A DNA stretch of 64,000 bases from Gammaproteobacteria bacterium (GTDB taxonomy: Bacteria; Pseudomonadota; Gammaproteobacteria; Ga0077536): positions 164,501 to 228,500 of the forward strand of contig JACKNG010000007.1 of the NCBI GenBank assembly GCA_024235015.1, in the 5' to 3' direction. The notes under the pieces were generated by a model. That model was not told the origin of the DNA. It saw only the letters and a list, made by a program, of their open reading frames with translations, and searched no databases. The position numbers and the translations under genes are program-made. Below are positions 56,214 through 64,000 of this stretch, piece by piece (position 1 is the first letter of the stretch; each line of letters opens with the position of its first letter).

Positions 56214-57269
56214 ATGATCCTGCTGGAACCTGCAGCGACCAACCGCTACGGCGGCTGGCGCGAGGACTGGCTCGCCGCCACCGACGAGCCGGTGCTCGAA
56301 CCCGACCTGCCCATCGTCGACGCCCACCACCACCTGTGGCATCTCAACGCCAACCGTTACCTGCTCGACGAGTGGCTGGGCGATGTCGCCAGCGGGCACG
56401 CGGTGCGTGCGAGCGTGTTCGTGCAATGCGGTGCCTTCTACCGCGGCCACGGTCCCGACACGCTGCGCCCGGTCGGCGAGACCGAGTTCGTCAACGGCGT
56501 GGCGGCGATGACGGCGAGCGGGGCCTACGGCGATCACCTGGCCTGCGCCGGTATCGTCGGTTTCGCCGATCTCACCCTCGGCGAGGCCGTCGAGGACGTT
56601 CTCACCGCGCACCTCGCGGCGGGCGGCGGACGCTTTCGCGGCATCCGCCATGCCGCCGCCTGGGATGCCGCCGAGGCCGTGCACAATTCGAGCTCCAACC
56701 CGCCGCCGGGGCTCTACCGCGACCCGACCTTCCGTCGCGGCTTCGCCCGCCTGGCCGCGCTGGGGCTGTCCTTCGACGCCTGGCTCTACCAGTTCCAGCT
56801 CGCCGACCTGCTCGACCTCGCGCGTGCCTTCCCCGCCGCCACCATCGTCGTCGACCACGTCGGCGGCATCGTCGGCATCGGCCCTTACGCCGGCCGCCAC
56901 GCGGAATTCTTTCCCGCCTGGCGCGCGGCCATGCGCGAACTGGCCGGCTGCGCCAACGTCCAGGTCAAGTTGGGCGGGCTGGGCATGAAGCTCGGCGGTT
57001 TCGGCTTCGAGACCGGCGCCCGCGCGCCCGGCTCCGACGCCCTCGCCGAGCGCTGGCGGCCCTACGTCGAAACCTGCATCGAGGCTTTCGGCGCCGAGCG
57101 CTGCCTGTTCGAGAGCAACTTCCCCGTCGACAAGCACGCCTGTTCCTACCGCGTGCTGTGGAACGCCTTCAAGCGCCTCGCCGCCGGCGCCAGCGCGGCG
57201 GAGAAGGCGGCCCTGTTCCACGACACCGCGGCGCGCGTCTATCGGCTCGAGCTGCCGCAGGCGGGCTGA
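56214..57269 (+). CDS. Amidohydrolase-family (amidohydrolase_2 type) enzyme
   Basis: A 351-residue TIM-barrel metal-dependent hydrolase. The N-terminal metal motif is VDAHHHLWHLNANRYLLDEW, and later conserved parts are RGIRHAAAWDAAEAV, ATIVVDHVGGI and RCLFESNFPVDK. This group includes lactonases, decarboxylases and hydrolases of ring-cleavage products. A ggaggg ribosome-binding site supports the ATG at 56214 (GTG 56211 is adjacent). The gene stops 19 bp before the ModE-like operator of the mod genes. Substrate unknown; a lactone or pyrone-type intermediate of the neighbouring pathway is plausible. Confidence 0.9.
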   Translation: MILLEPAATNRYGGWREDWLAATDEPVLEPDLPIVDAHHHLWHLNANRYLLDEWLGDVASGHAVRASVFVQCGAFYRGHGPDTLRPVGETEFVNGVAAMTASGAYGDHLACAGIVGFADLTLGEAVEDVLTAHLAAGGGRFRGIRHAAAWDAAEAVHNSSSNPPPGLYRDPTFRRGFARLAALGLSFDAWLYQFQLADLLDLARAFPAATIVVDHVGGIVGIGPYAGRHAEFFPAWRAAMRELAGCANVQVKLGGLGMKLGGFGFETGARAPGSDALAERWRPYVETCIEAFGAERCLFESNFPVDKHACSYRVLWNAFKRLAAGASAAEKAALFHDTAARVYRLELPQAG

Positions 57270-57287
57270 ATGCCGGCGTGCGGGCGG

Positions 57288-57311
57288 CGTTATGTCTGTT
57301 AGGATATAGCG
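57288..57311 (+). promoter_or_regulatory. ModE-like operator upstream of modABC
   Basis: A 24-bp imperfect inverted repeat: left arm cgttat, right arm atatagcg, ten bases between. It resembles the E. coli ModE operator (CGTTAT at one end, ATAACG at the other, same total length). It lies 71 bp upstream of the modA start. ModE binding is inference. Confidence 0.6.
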
Positions 57312-57381
57312 CCCCGGCGACGCGTTAGCCTTGGGTGGCCGCTGCCGCGGCCCATCGTCGTCAGTTCCCGAGAGCGCCGGC

Positions 57382-58173
57382 TTGAAACATTGCCCCCGTC
57401 ATCGTGTCCGCCCACCGTCCACGGCGCGCCGCGCCTGGCTGGCCCTGGTGGCCTGCGTCCTGGCGCCGGCCGTACACGCCGTCGAGGCCAAGGTTGCCGT
57501 GGCGGCCAACTTCGCCGAGGTCATGGCGGCGCTCGCCCCGGCCTTCGCAGAGGTTTCCGGCCACACCCTCGTCACCAGCAGCGGCTCGACCGGCAAGCTC
57601 TATGCCCAGGTCCGGAACGGCGCGCCCTTCGACGTGCTGCTCGCCGCCGACCAGGCACGCCCGGCGCGGCTCGAGGCGGAGGGCGACGGCATCGCCGGTA
57701 CACGCTTCACCTATGCCCTCGGCCAGCTCGTGCTGTGGAGTGCCGATGACGCGCTGCTGGCCGGCGCCGCGCCCGCGGTGATCGCCTCGCCGGCGGTACG
57801 CCACCTCGCCATCGCCAACCCCGCGCTCGCCCCCTACGGCGCGGCGGCGCGCCAGGCGCTCGCGCGCCTCGGCCTGGGCGCGGCGGTGGCCGGGCGCCTC
57901 GTTACCGCGCAGAACGTCGGCGAGGTCTACGCCCTGGTCGCGAGCGGCGCCGCGGAGGCCGGCTTCGTCGCCCGTTCCGCCCTCGACGGCCCGGGCCGGT
58001 CGCCGAGCGGTAGCCGTTGGAGCGTGCCCGCCGAGCTCCACGAGCCGATCCGCCAGGACGCGGTACTGCTGCGCCATGGCGCCGGCAACGCCGCGGCGCG
58101 TGCCTTCCTCGACTACCTGCGCTCGGCGCCGGCCCGCGTGCTGATCCGTCGCTACGGCTACCGGACCGAGTGA
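57382..58173 (+). CDS. modA: Molybdate-binding protein ModA
   Basis: A 263-residue periplasmic binding protein for molybdate or tungstate. The signal is AWLALVACVLAPAVHAVEAK. The mature start KVAVAANFAEVMAALAPAFA and the ligand-binding SSGSTGKLYAQVRNGAPFDV (with Ser residues for the oxyanion) are typical, as are ANPALAPYGAAARQAL and VAQNVGEVYA-like TAQNVGEVYALVASGAAEAG. I take a TTG start at 57382; no ATG lies in frame near the signal peptide. modB begins 3 bp after the stop. Molybdate supply would serve Mo enzymes elsewhere; none is in this window. Confidence 0.93.
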   Translation: MKHCPRHRVRPPSTARRAWLALVACVLAPAVHAVEAKVAVAANFAEVMAALAPAFAEVSGHTLVTSSGSTGKLYAQVRNGAPFDVLLAADQARPARLEAEGDGIAGTRFTYALGQLVLWSADDALLAGAAPAVIASPAVRHLAIANPALAPYGAAARQALARLGLGAAVAGRLVTAQNVGEVYALVASGAAEAGFVARSALDGPGRSPSGSRWSVPAELHEPIRQDAVLLRHGAGNAAARAFLDYLRSAPARVLIRRYGYRTE

Positions 58174-58176
58174 GCG

Positions 58177-58857
58177 ATGGCGGCCTGGCCCGATCTCGGC
58201 GCACTGTGGATCACCCTGCGCCTGGCCGGCGTGACGACCGCGCTGCTGCTCGTCGTCGGTACCCCGATCGCCTGGTGGCTGGCCTTCTCGCGCGCGCGCT
58301 GGCGACCGCTGGCCGAGGCGGTGGTGGCGCTGCCGCTGGTCCTGCCGCCCACCGTGCTCGGTTTCTACCTCCTGCTGCTGTTCAATCCGGACGCGCCGCT
58401 CGGGCACCTGTGGCTGGATCTCACCGGCGACACCCTGACCTTCTCCTTCGCCGGCCTGGTCGCGGCCTCCATGCTCTACTCGCTGCCGTTCATGGTGCAG
58501 CCGCTGCAGGCCGCGTTCGCCACCATGGGCCGCGCCCCGCTCGACGCCGGCGCGACCCTGGGCGCCGGGCCGCTCGACGCCTTCTTCACCATCGCCGTGC
58601 CGATGGCCGCGCGCGGCTACCTCACCGCAGCGGTCCTGAGCTTCGCCCACACCGTCGGTGAGTTCGGCGTCGTGCTCATGATCGGCGGCAACATCCCGGG
58701 GCGTACGCGGGTGATGTCGATCGCCATCTACGAGCACGTCGAGACCATCGACTACGCTGCCGCCCACCTGTCGTCGGCCATGCTGCTGGCGTTCTCGTTC
58801 GCGGTGCTGGTGCTGGTCTACGCGGTCAACCGGCGCCAGGCGCTGCGGGTGGTGTGA
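58177..58857 (+). CDS. modB: Molybdate ABC transporter permease ModB
   Basis: A 226-residue inner-membrane permease with five or six hydrophobic segments. The binding-protein-dependent transport motif is visible (APLDAGATLGAGPLDAFFTI, the EAA-type loop that contacts ModC), and LPLVLPPTVLGFYLLLLF and SFAHTVGEFGVVLMIGGNIP are hallmarks of ModB. It follows modA by 3 bp and is followed by modC after 3 bp, so the three genes form one transcript. Confidence 0.96.
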   Translation: MAAWPDLGALWITLRLAGVTTALLLVVGTPIAWWLAFSRARWRPLAEAVVALPLVLPPTVLGFYLLLLFNPDAPLGHLWLDLTGDTLTFSFAGLVAASMLYSLPFMVQPLQAAFATMGRAPLDAGATLGAGPLDAFFTIAVPMAARGYLTAAVLSFAHTVGEFGVVLMIGGNIPGRTRVMSIAIYEHVETIDYAAAHLSSAMLLAFSFAVLVLVYAVNRRQALRVV

Positions 58858-58860
58858 GCG

Positions 58861-59973
58861 ATGAGCGTGCTCGCCGTCGATCTCGAAATCCAGCGCGACG
58901 CGTTCACCCTGCGCGTCGCGCACGACTTCGCGCTGGACGGCATCAGCGCGGTGTTCGGCGCCAGCGGGGCCGGCAAGAGCACCCTGCTGCGCGCCCTGGC
59001 CGGGCTCGAGCGAGACCTGCGCGGACGGGTCGCCTTCGATACCGAGGTCTGGCAGGACAGCGCACGCGGCGTGCACCGGGCAGCGCATCGCCGCGGCGTC
59101 GGCTACGTCTTCCAGGATGCCCGCCTGCTGCCCTTCCTCGATGTCGCCGGTAACCTGCGCTACGCCGCGCGACGCGCGCCCGCCGCGCGCCCGGGGCCGC
59201 AGTTCGAGCAGGTGGTGACGGCCTTCGACCTGGCGCCGCTGCTCGGCCGCGACGTCACCCGCCTGTCGGGCGGCGAACGCCAGCGCGTCGCCATCGCCCG
59301 CGCCCTGCTGACCCGCCCGCGCCTGCTGCTGATGGACGAGCCGCTGTCGGCCAACGACATCCGCCGCAAGGCCGAGCTGCTGCCCTACGTGCGCGGCCTG
59401 CCGGCGCGTTTCGGCGTGCCCGTGCTCTACGTCTCCCACGCGCTGGACGAGGTCGCCTACCTCGCCGACCACGTCCTCGTGCTGGAGGCCGGGCGCAGCG
59501 TCGCCGCGGGCCCGGCCAGCGACGTGCTCGAACGTCTCGATCTCGGCAGCGCGGCCGACTGGTACGAAGCCGGCACCGTGCTGAGTGGCCGCGTGGTCGA
59601 ACAGGACGAACGCTTCCAGCTCACCCGGGTCGCGGTCGGTGCGCATCGCGTCGCCGTGCCGCGGGTGGCCGCGGCCCGCGGCGACAATCTCAGGCTGCGC
59701 GTGCGGGCACGCGATGTCGCCCTGGCCGTCGAGTCACCCCGCGGCATCTCGATCCGCAACGTGCTCGCCGGCACCGTCATCGACATCGTCGAAGACCCGG
59801 CCAGTGCCTACGCCGAGGCCCTGGTCGACATCGGCGAAGGCCACTTGCGCTCGCGTCTGACCCGCGCCGCGGTGGCCGAGCTCGGTCTCGCACCGGGCGC
59901 CACGGTCTATGCCCTGGTGCGTTCGGTCACGGTCGACGCGCCGTTCGCGGAACCGGCTGCAGCGCCGTCCTGA
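58861..59973 (+). CDS. modC: Molybdate ABC transporter ATPase ModC
   Basis: A 370-residue ATPase. Walker A is GASGAGKST, the signature is RLSGGERQRVAIARAL, Walker B RLLLMDEPLSAND, and the switch His is in YVSHALDEVAYLADH. The C-terminal 75 or so residues form a Mop/TOBE domain (SIRNVLAGTVIDIVEDP), which binds molybdate and regulates transport. Length is normal for ModC (about 350-360). In most ABC ATPases the D-loop is SALD; here it is SAND, a minor change. It is the last gene of modABC. Confidence 0.96.
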   Translation: MSVLAVDLEIQRDAFTLRVAHDFALDGISAVFGASGAGKSTLLRALAGLERDLRGRVAFDTEVWQDSARGVHRAAHRRGVGYVFQDARLLPFLDVAGNLRYAARRAPAARPGPQFEQVVTAFDLAPLLGRDVTRLSGGERQRVAIARALLTRPRLLLMDEPLSANDIRRKAELLPYVRGLPARFGVPVLYVSHALDEVAYLADHVLVLEAGRSVAAGPASDVLERLDLGSAADWYEAGTVLSGRVVEQDERFQLTRVAVGAHRVAVPRVAAARGDNLRLRVRARDVALAVESPRGISIRNVLAGTVIDIVEDPASAYAEALVDIGEGHLRSRLTRAAVAELGLAPGATVYALVRSVTVDAPFAEPAAAPS

Positions 59974-59975
59974 GG

Positions 59976-59994
59976 GTCCCGGCGCCAGCGGGAC
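59976..59994 (+). terminator. Weak hairpin after modC
   Basis: Six-base arms gtcccg and cgggac with a 7-nt loop, 3 bp after the modC stop. No clear T-run. A modest terminator candidate. Confidence 0.35.
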
Positions 59995-60168
59995 AGAGTG
60001 CGACGGGGCGGGTTGCCGTCACCACTTCGTCATCGGTCGGTCACGCGGCTGACACAGTGCGCAGGCGTGTGCGAAGCCGCCGCGTTTTCCCCTCCGATAG
60101 CTGATCCGGGTCACACGCCCGGTGGTGGTGGCGGGTCCATGATGCGCCGTCAGCACGTGGCCGGATCC

Positions 60169-61299
60169 ATGCACGTCCTACTCACCATCAATGCCGGCAG
60201 CTCCTCGGTGCGCCTGGCTGCCTTCCGCGCCGCGGCCGTCGCCGCCGGTCCGCTGGTCAGCCGACGTCACGAGCGCGCCGACCTCGACCCCGGCGCGGCG
60301 CTCGACGACCTCCGCGCCGGTCTCCCCGGCGCGACCGCCTGGACCTGCGTGCACCGGGTCGTGCACGGCGGCGCGACGCTGTCCGCACCCTGCCTGGTCG
60401 ACGACACGGTCGAGCGTGCGATCGCTGCCTGCGCCGGCCTGGCCCCGCTGCACAATCCGCGCGCGCTGGCCTGGATCGAAGCCTGCCGCGCGGCGTTCGG
60501 GGCCGACATCGGCCAGGTGGCCGTCTTCGATACCGGCTTCTTCGCCGACCTGCCCGCCGTGGCGCAGACCTACGCCCTGCCGCACGCGTTGTGCACGGCT
60601 CACGGCCTTCGCCGCTACGGCTTCCACGGCCTCGCCCATGCCGCGCTGTGGTCGCGCTGGCGCGCCTGCGGGGGCGCTGCCGACGCGCGCATCGTCACCC
60701 TGCAGCTCGGCAGTGGCTGCTCGGCCTGCGCGATCGCCGGTGGGCGTGCGCTGGACATCTCGATGGGGTTTTCCCCCCTCGAGGGCCTGGTCATGGCGAC
60801 CCGGCCGGGCGACCTGGATGCCGGTCTCGTCCTCCACCTGCAGCAGGTGCTGGGCGCGGACGTGCACGAGATCGAACGCCTGCTCAGCAGCGAGAGCGGT
60901 CTGCGCGGCATGGCCGGCGGCAGCGGCGACATGCGTGAACTGCTGGCGCGTGATGACGAGCGCGCGCGCCTCGCCGTCGAAGTCTATTGCTACCGGGTAC
61001 GCAAGTACGTCGGCGCCTACCTGGCCGTGCTCGGCGGCGCCGATGCGATCGTCTTCGGCGGCGGCGTGGGCGAGCACGCGCCGGCCGTGCGTGCGGCCAT
61101 TCTCGACGGGCTCGGCTGGGCCGGCATTGCCCTCGATACCTATGCCAACGCCGTGCTGCTCGGCCGCGAGGGCCGCATCAGTCCGCCGCGCGCGCGCGTC
61201 GCGGTACACGTCTTCCAGGTCGACGAGGCGCAGGCGCTGGCCACGGCCGCGCTGCCCTGCGTCGAGCGTCGGGCGGCTGCGCGTGCGCGCGGCGCCTGA
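60169..61299 (+). CDS. ackA: Acetate kinase-like enzyme (AckA family)
   Basis: A 376-residue member of the acetate/propionate kinase family, slightly shorter than E. coli AckA (400). It interconverts acetyl-phosphate plus ADP with acetate plus ATP. Recognisable parts: phosphate-binding LLTINAGSSSVRL, CVHRVVHGG, VAVFDTGFFADLP, RRYGFHGLAHAAL, ATRPGDLDAG and FGGGVGEHAP. The His of the canonical FDTAFH motif is Phe, and the Lys of SSSLK is Arg, as in a divergent subgroup. The start at 60169 matches the family's N-terminus; an ATG at 60139 adds ten residues. Phosphoketolase follows, which supplies acetyl-phosphate, and no pta is nearby. Confidence 0.9.
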   Translation: MHVLLTINAGSSSVRLAAFRAAAVAAGPLVSRRHERADLDPGAALDDLRAGLPGATAWTCVHRVVHGGATLSAPCLVDDTVERAIAACAGLAPLHNPRALAWIEACRAAFGADIGQVAVFDTGFFADLPAVAQTYALPHALCTAHGLRRYGFHGLAHAALWSRWRACGGAADARIVTLQLGSGCSACAIAGGRALDISMGFSPLEGLVMATRPGDLDAGLVLHLQQVLGADVHEIERLLSSESGLRGMAGGSGDMRELLARDDERARLAVEVYCYRVRKYVGAYLAVLGGADAIVFGGGVGEHAPAVRAAILDGLGWAGIALDTYANAVLLGREGRISPPRARVAVHVFQVDEAQALATAALPCVERRAAARARGA

Positions 61300-61374
61300 A
61301 GGCCCAGGCAGGCGCCGGCCACCTGCCGCGCCCCGGTTGCCCCATCCCTCACACGTGGAGGCGTACGTGCATTC

Positions 61375-63777
61375 ATGACTACGACCATCGCCGCGCCCGC
61401 CGCCGGCCCGCTCGATACCGCCCTGCTGGCGCGCATGGACGCCTGGTGGCGCGCCTGCAATTACCTCAGCGTCGGCATGATCCACCTGCTCGACAACCCC
61501 TTGCTCGAAGTGCCGCTGGAACCGGCACACGTCAAGCATCGCGTCCTCGGACACTGGGGTACGAGTCCCGGCCTGTCGTTCGTCTACGTGCACCTGAACC
61601 GCCTCATCGTCGCCCACGATCTCGACATGATCTTCATGGCCGGTCCCGGCCACGGTGCGCCCGGCGTGCTCGGCCCGGCCTACCTCGAAGGGACCTATTC
61701 CGAGGTCTACCCCGACAAGAGCGCCGACCGCGAGGGCCTGCGGCGCTTCTTCAAGCAGTTCTCCTTCCCCGGCTACATCGGCAGTCACATGACGCCGGAG
61801 GCGCCGGGCTCCATCCACGAAGGCGGCGAACTCGGTTACAGCCTGTCGCACGCCTACGGCGCGGCCTTCGACAATCCCGATCTCATCGTCGCCGTGGTGG
61901 TCGGTGACGGCGAGGCCGAGACCGGACCGCTGGCCACCGCCTGGCATTCGAACAAGTTCCTCAACCCGGCCCGTGACGGCGTGGTGCTGCCGATCCTGCA
62001 TCTGAACGGCTACAAGATCGCCAATCCCACCGTGCTCGCGCGCATCTCCCACGAGGAACTGGAGGCCCTGTTCCGCGGCTACGGCTACACGCCGTACTTC
62101 GTCGAGGGTGACGACCCCGCGACCATGCACCAGGCCATGGCCGCGACGCTCGACCGCGTACTCGAGGACATCCGCGCCATCCAGGCCGCGGCGCGCGAGC
62201 GCGGCGAGGTCACGCGCCCGCGCTGGCCGATGATCGTGCTGCGCACGCCCAAGGGCTGGACCGGCCCGTCCAGCATCGATGGTCACAAGGTCGAGGGTTC
62301 GTGGCGCTCGCACCAGGTGCCGATGACCGACCTGCGCAGCAATCCGCAGCACCTCGCCGTGCTCGAAGCCTGGCTGAAGAGTTACCGGCCCGGGGAATTG
62401 TTCGACGCCGACGGGCGCCTGCAGCCCGAACTGCGTGCGCTGGCGCCGCGCGGCAACCGTCGCATGAGCGCCAATCCGCATGCCAACGGCGGCCTGCTGC
62501 GCAAGGACCTGCTCAAGCCGGATTTCCGCGACTACGCCGTCGCCGTCGAACGCCCGGGCGTGGTCGAGGCCGAGAACACCCGGCCGCTGGGCGCCTACCT
62601 GCGCGACATCCTGCAGCGCAACCCGACCGGCTTCCGGGTGTTCGGTCCCGACGAGACGGCCTCGAACCGGCTGCAGGCGGTGTTCGAAGTGAGCAAGAAG
62701 ACCTGGCTGGCCGACTACCTGCCGGAAGATGCCGACGGCGGCGAACTCGCGCGCGATGGCCGCGTGATGGAGATGCTCTCCGAGCACACCCTGTTCGGCT
62801 GGCTGGAGGGCTACCTGTTGTCCGGCCGCCACGGTTTCTTTCACACCTACGAAGCCTTCGCCCACGTCGTCGACTCGATGTTCAACCAGCTCGCCAAGTG
62901 GCTGGACATTTCCAAGCACCACGTGCACTGGCGCAACCCGGTGTCGTCGGCCAACATCCTGTTGTCGTCGACGGTCTGGCGCCAGGACCACAACGGTTTC
63001 TCGCACCAGGACCCGGGTTTCCTCGACCTGGTCAGCAACAAGAGTCCCGAAGTGGTGCGCGCCTGGCTGCCGCCCGACGCCAATTGCCTGCTGGCGGTCA
63101 CCGCGCGTTGCCTGGAGAGCACCGATTGCGTCAACGTCATCGTGTGCGACAAACAGCGTCACCTGCAGTACCTCGACATGGCGCAGGCCGAGCGCCACGT
63201 CGCCAAGGGTATCGGCCTGTGGTCATGGGCGAGCAACGACGAACAGGGTACCGAGCCCGGCATCCCGGACGTGGTGATGGCGAGCTGCGGCGACGTGCCG
63301 ACGCGCGAGGCGCTGGCCGCCACTGCCCTGCTGCGCGAATACTTCCCCGCGCTCAAGGTGCGCTTCGTCAACGTCGTCGACCTGTTCACCCTGGTGCCGC
63401 CGGCCGAGCATCCGCACGGCCTGTCCGACGTCGACTTCGACACCTTGTTCACGATCGACAAGCCGGTGGTGTTCAACTACCACGGCTATCCCTGGCTCAT
63501 TCACAAGCTGACCTACCGGCGCAGCAACCAGGCGCGTATCCACGTGCGCGGCTACAAGGAAAAAGGCAACATCAACACCCCGCTGGAGCTCGCGATGAAG
63601 AACCAGATCGACCGCTTCAATCTCGTCATCGACGTCATCGACCGGGTGCCGAAGCTGCGCGCGGCCGCCGCCCACGTCAAGGAACGCATGAAGAACGCCA
63701 TCCTCGAACACATGGAGTACGCCTTCGAGCATGGTACCGACCGCGAAGAAATCACGGGGTGGACATGGCCGTACTGA
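61375..63777 (+). CDS. xfp: Phosphoketolase
   Basis: An 800-residue thiamine-diphosphate enzyme that cleaves xylulose 5-phosphate (and often fructose 6-phosphate) to acetyl-phosphate and glyceraldehyde 3-phosphate (or erythrose 4-phosphate). Family marks: GHWGTSPGLSFVYVHLNRLI, the ThDP region VGDGEAETGPLATAWHSNKF, GHKVEGSWRSHQVP and the C-terminal EKGNINTPLELAMKNQIDRF. Full length for the family. The stop overlaps the start of the glycogen phosphorylase gene by 13 bp, so the genes are translationally coupled. Whether it uses Xu5P, F6P or both is not decided by sequence. Confidence 0.97.
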   Translation: MTTTIAAPAAGPLDTALLARMDAWWRACNYLSVGMIHLLDNPLLEVPLEPAHVKHRVLGHWGTSPGLSFVYVHLNRLIVAHDLDMIFMAGPGHGAPGVLGPAYLEGTYSEVYPDKSADREGLRRFFKQFSFPGYIGSHMTPEAPGSIHEGGELGYSLSHAYGAAFDNPDLIVAVVVGDGEAETGPLATAWHSNKFLNPARDGVVLPILHLNGYKIANPTVLARISHEELEALFRGYGYTPYFVEGDDPATMHQAMAATLDRVLEDIRAIQAAARERGEVTRPRWPMIVLRTPKGWTGPSSIDGHKVEGSWRSHQVPMTDLRSNPQHLAVLEAWLKSYRPGELFDADGRLQPELRALAPRGNRRMSANPHANGGLLRKDLLKPDFRDYAVAVERPGVVEAENTRPLGAYLRDILQRNPTGFRVFGPDETASNRLQAVFEVSKKTWLADYLPEDADGGELARDGRVMEMLSEHTLFGWLEGYLLSGRHGFFHTYEAFAHVVDSMFNQLAKWLDISKHHVHWRNPVSSANILLSSTVWRQDHNGFSHQDPGFLDLVSNKSPEVVRAWLPPDANCLLAVTARCLESTDCVNVIVCDKQRHLQYLDMAQAERHVAKGIGLWSWASNDEQGTEPGIPDVVMASCGDVPTREALAATALLREYFPALKVRFVNVVDLFTLVPPAEHPHGLSDVDFDTLFTIDKPVVFNYHGYPWLIHKLTYRRSNQARIHVRGYKEKGNINTPLELAMKNQIDRFNLVIDVIDRVPKLRAAAAHVKERMKNAILEHMEYAFEHGTDREEITGWTWPY

Positions 63778-64000
63778 ACGGAACCCCCGGGGGCGGCGCG
63801 CCCGGCGAGGGCGATCGCGGCGTGCGCACGGGGCTGCGCGTGGCGGACATCAAGCACGATTTCCGCGACAACCTCTTCTACATCATGGCGCGCTTTCCCG
63901 ATGTCGCCGGGGTCAACGACTTCTACCAGGCGCTGGCCTACACCGTGCGCGATCGCCTGCTCGAACGCTGGGTGCGCAGCGCGCAGAAATTCCGCGACAC
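63765..64000 (+). CDS. glgP: Glycogen/alpha-glucan phosphorylase, N-terminal part (partial at right edge)
   Basis: The first 78 or so residues of a longer protein. After a Gly-rich leader they read FRDNLFYIMARFPDVAGVND then FYQALAYTVRDRLLERWV, matching the N-terminal helices of glycogen/maltodextrin phosphorylases (AVRDRLVERW in E. coli GlgP). The active site lies beyond the window. The enzyme releases glucose 1-phosphate from glycogen. It overlaps the phosphoketolase gene by 13 bp, tying glycogen breakdown to the phosphoketolase and acetate kinase route. Confidence 0.88.
   Translation, partial: MAVLNGTPGGGAPGEGDRGVRTGLRVADIKHDFRDNLFYIMARFPDVAGVNDFYQALAYTVRDRLLERWVRSAQKFRD

Noticed and set aside
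60178..63198. A 1006-codon open frame on the minus strand opposite ackA and phosphoketolase
   Set aside because: Same cause as other long antisense frames; the two real genes are intact on the plus strand and the product has no recognisable motif.

Overview
The window is very GC-rich and densely coded, almost without spacers, with Gram-negative features: lipoboxes, a Tat signal, an outer-membrane barrel ending in Phe and many periplasmic c-type cytochromes. A class III PHA synthase (PhaE plus PhaC), RppH, a 2-oxoglutarate dehydrogenase operon and a perfect CRP-type site point to a gammaproteobacterium, probably a metabolically versatile environmental lineage. This is inference from gene content; there is no rRNA or other phylogenetic marker here, and I see no tRNA, IS element, phage gene or CRISPR array.

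Layout. 1-4.3 kb: the end of a hybrid sensor kinase, a LuxR-type response regulator and a repeat-rich surface protein with a VPLPA/PEP-CTERM-like sorting tail. 4.5-9.7 kb: katG, a polytopic membrane protein and a PilZ protein. 9.7-16.6 kb: an accessory catabolic patch (CoA-transferase, EthD protein, SDR, luciferase-like oxidoreductase, 3'(2'),5'-bisphosphate nucleotidase) with two decayed genes. 16.7-25.4 kb: acetate and PHB metabolism (acs-phaE-phaC, phasin, pckG, phaR, phaA). 25.5-34.3 kb: central carbon metabolism (lpd, sucB, sucA, gltA, mdh) and rppH. 34.4-49.1 kb: the most interesting part, a c-type cytochrome and electron-transfer locus. 49.2-57.3 kb: an ECF sigma factor, a membrane zincin and a second catabolic island (luciferase-like oxidoreductase, Baeyer-Villiger monooxygenase, alpha/beta hydrolase, cupin, amidohydrolase). 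57.4-60 kb: modABC behind a ModE-like operator. 60-64 kb: ackA, phosphoketolase and the start of glycogen phosphorylase.

The electron-transfer locus has two divergent arms. The minus-strand arm encodes a tetraheme cytochrome and then four overlapping genes: a Tat-type NHL-repeat lipoprotein, a cysteine-free 685-residue beta-barrel, a second NHL-repeat lipoprotein and a 12-heme cytochrome. The plus-strand arm encodes a four-histidine (two heme b) membrane protein, a 24-heme cytochrome built from seven tandem tri-heme modules, and a membrane-anchored Fe-S flavoprotein whose FAD-domain motifs appear circularly permuted. Together they carry 40 c-heme motifs. An orphan CcmI-like protein and an OmpR-type regulator with a degenerate receiver lie nearby. 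I propose that the locus moves electrons from NAD(P)H or quinol through the inner membrane and periplasm to an outer-membrane conduit. It does not look like MtrABC, so it is the best candidate for an undescribed system.

Carbon logic. Acetate is activated by Acs, in one operon with the PHB synthase; PhaA, PhaR and the phasin are close by, but phaB is absent from the window. Glycogen phosphorylase, phosphoketolase and acetate kinase form a second cluster that could turn stored glycogen into acetyl-phosphate, ATP and acetate, which Acs can return to acetyl-CoA.
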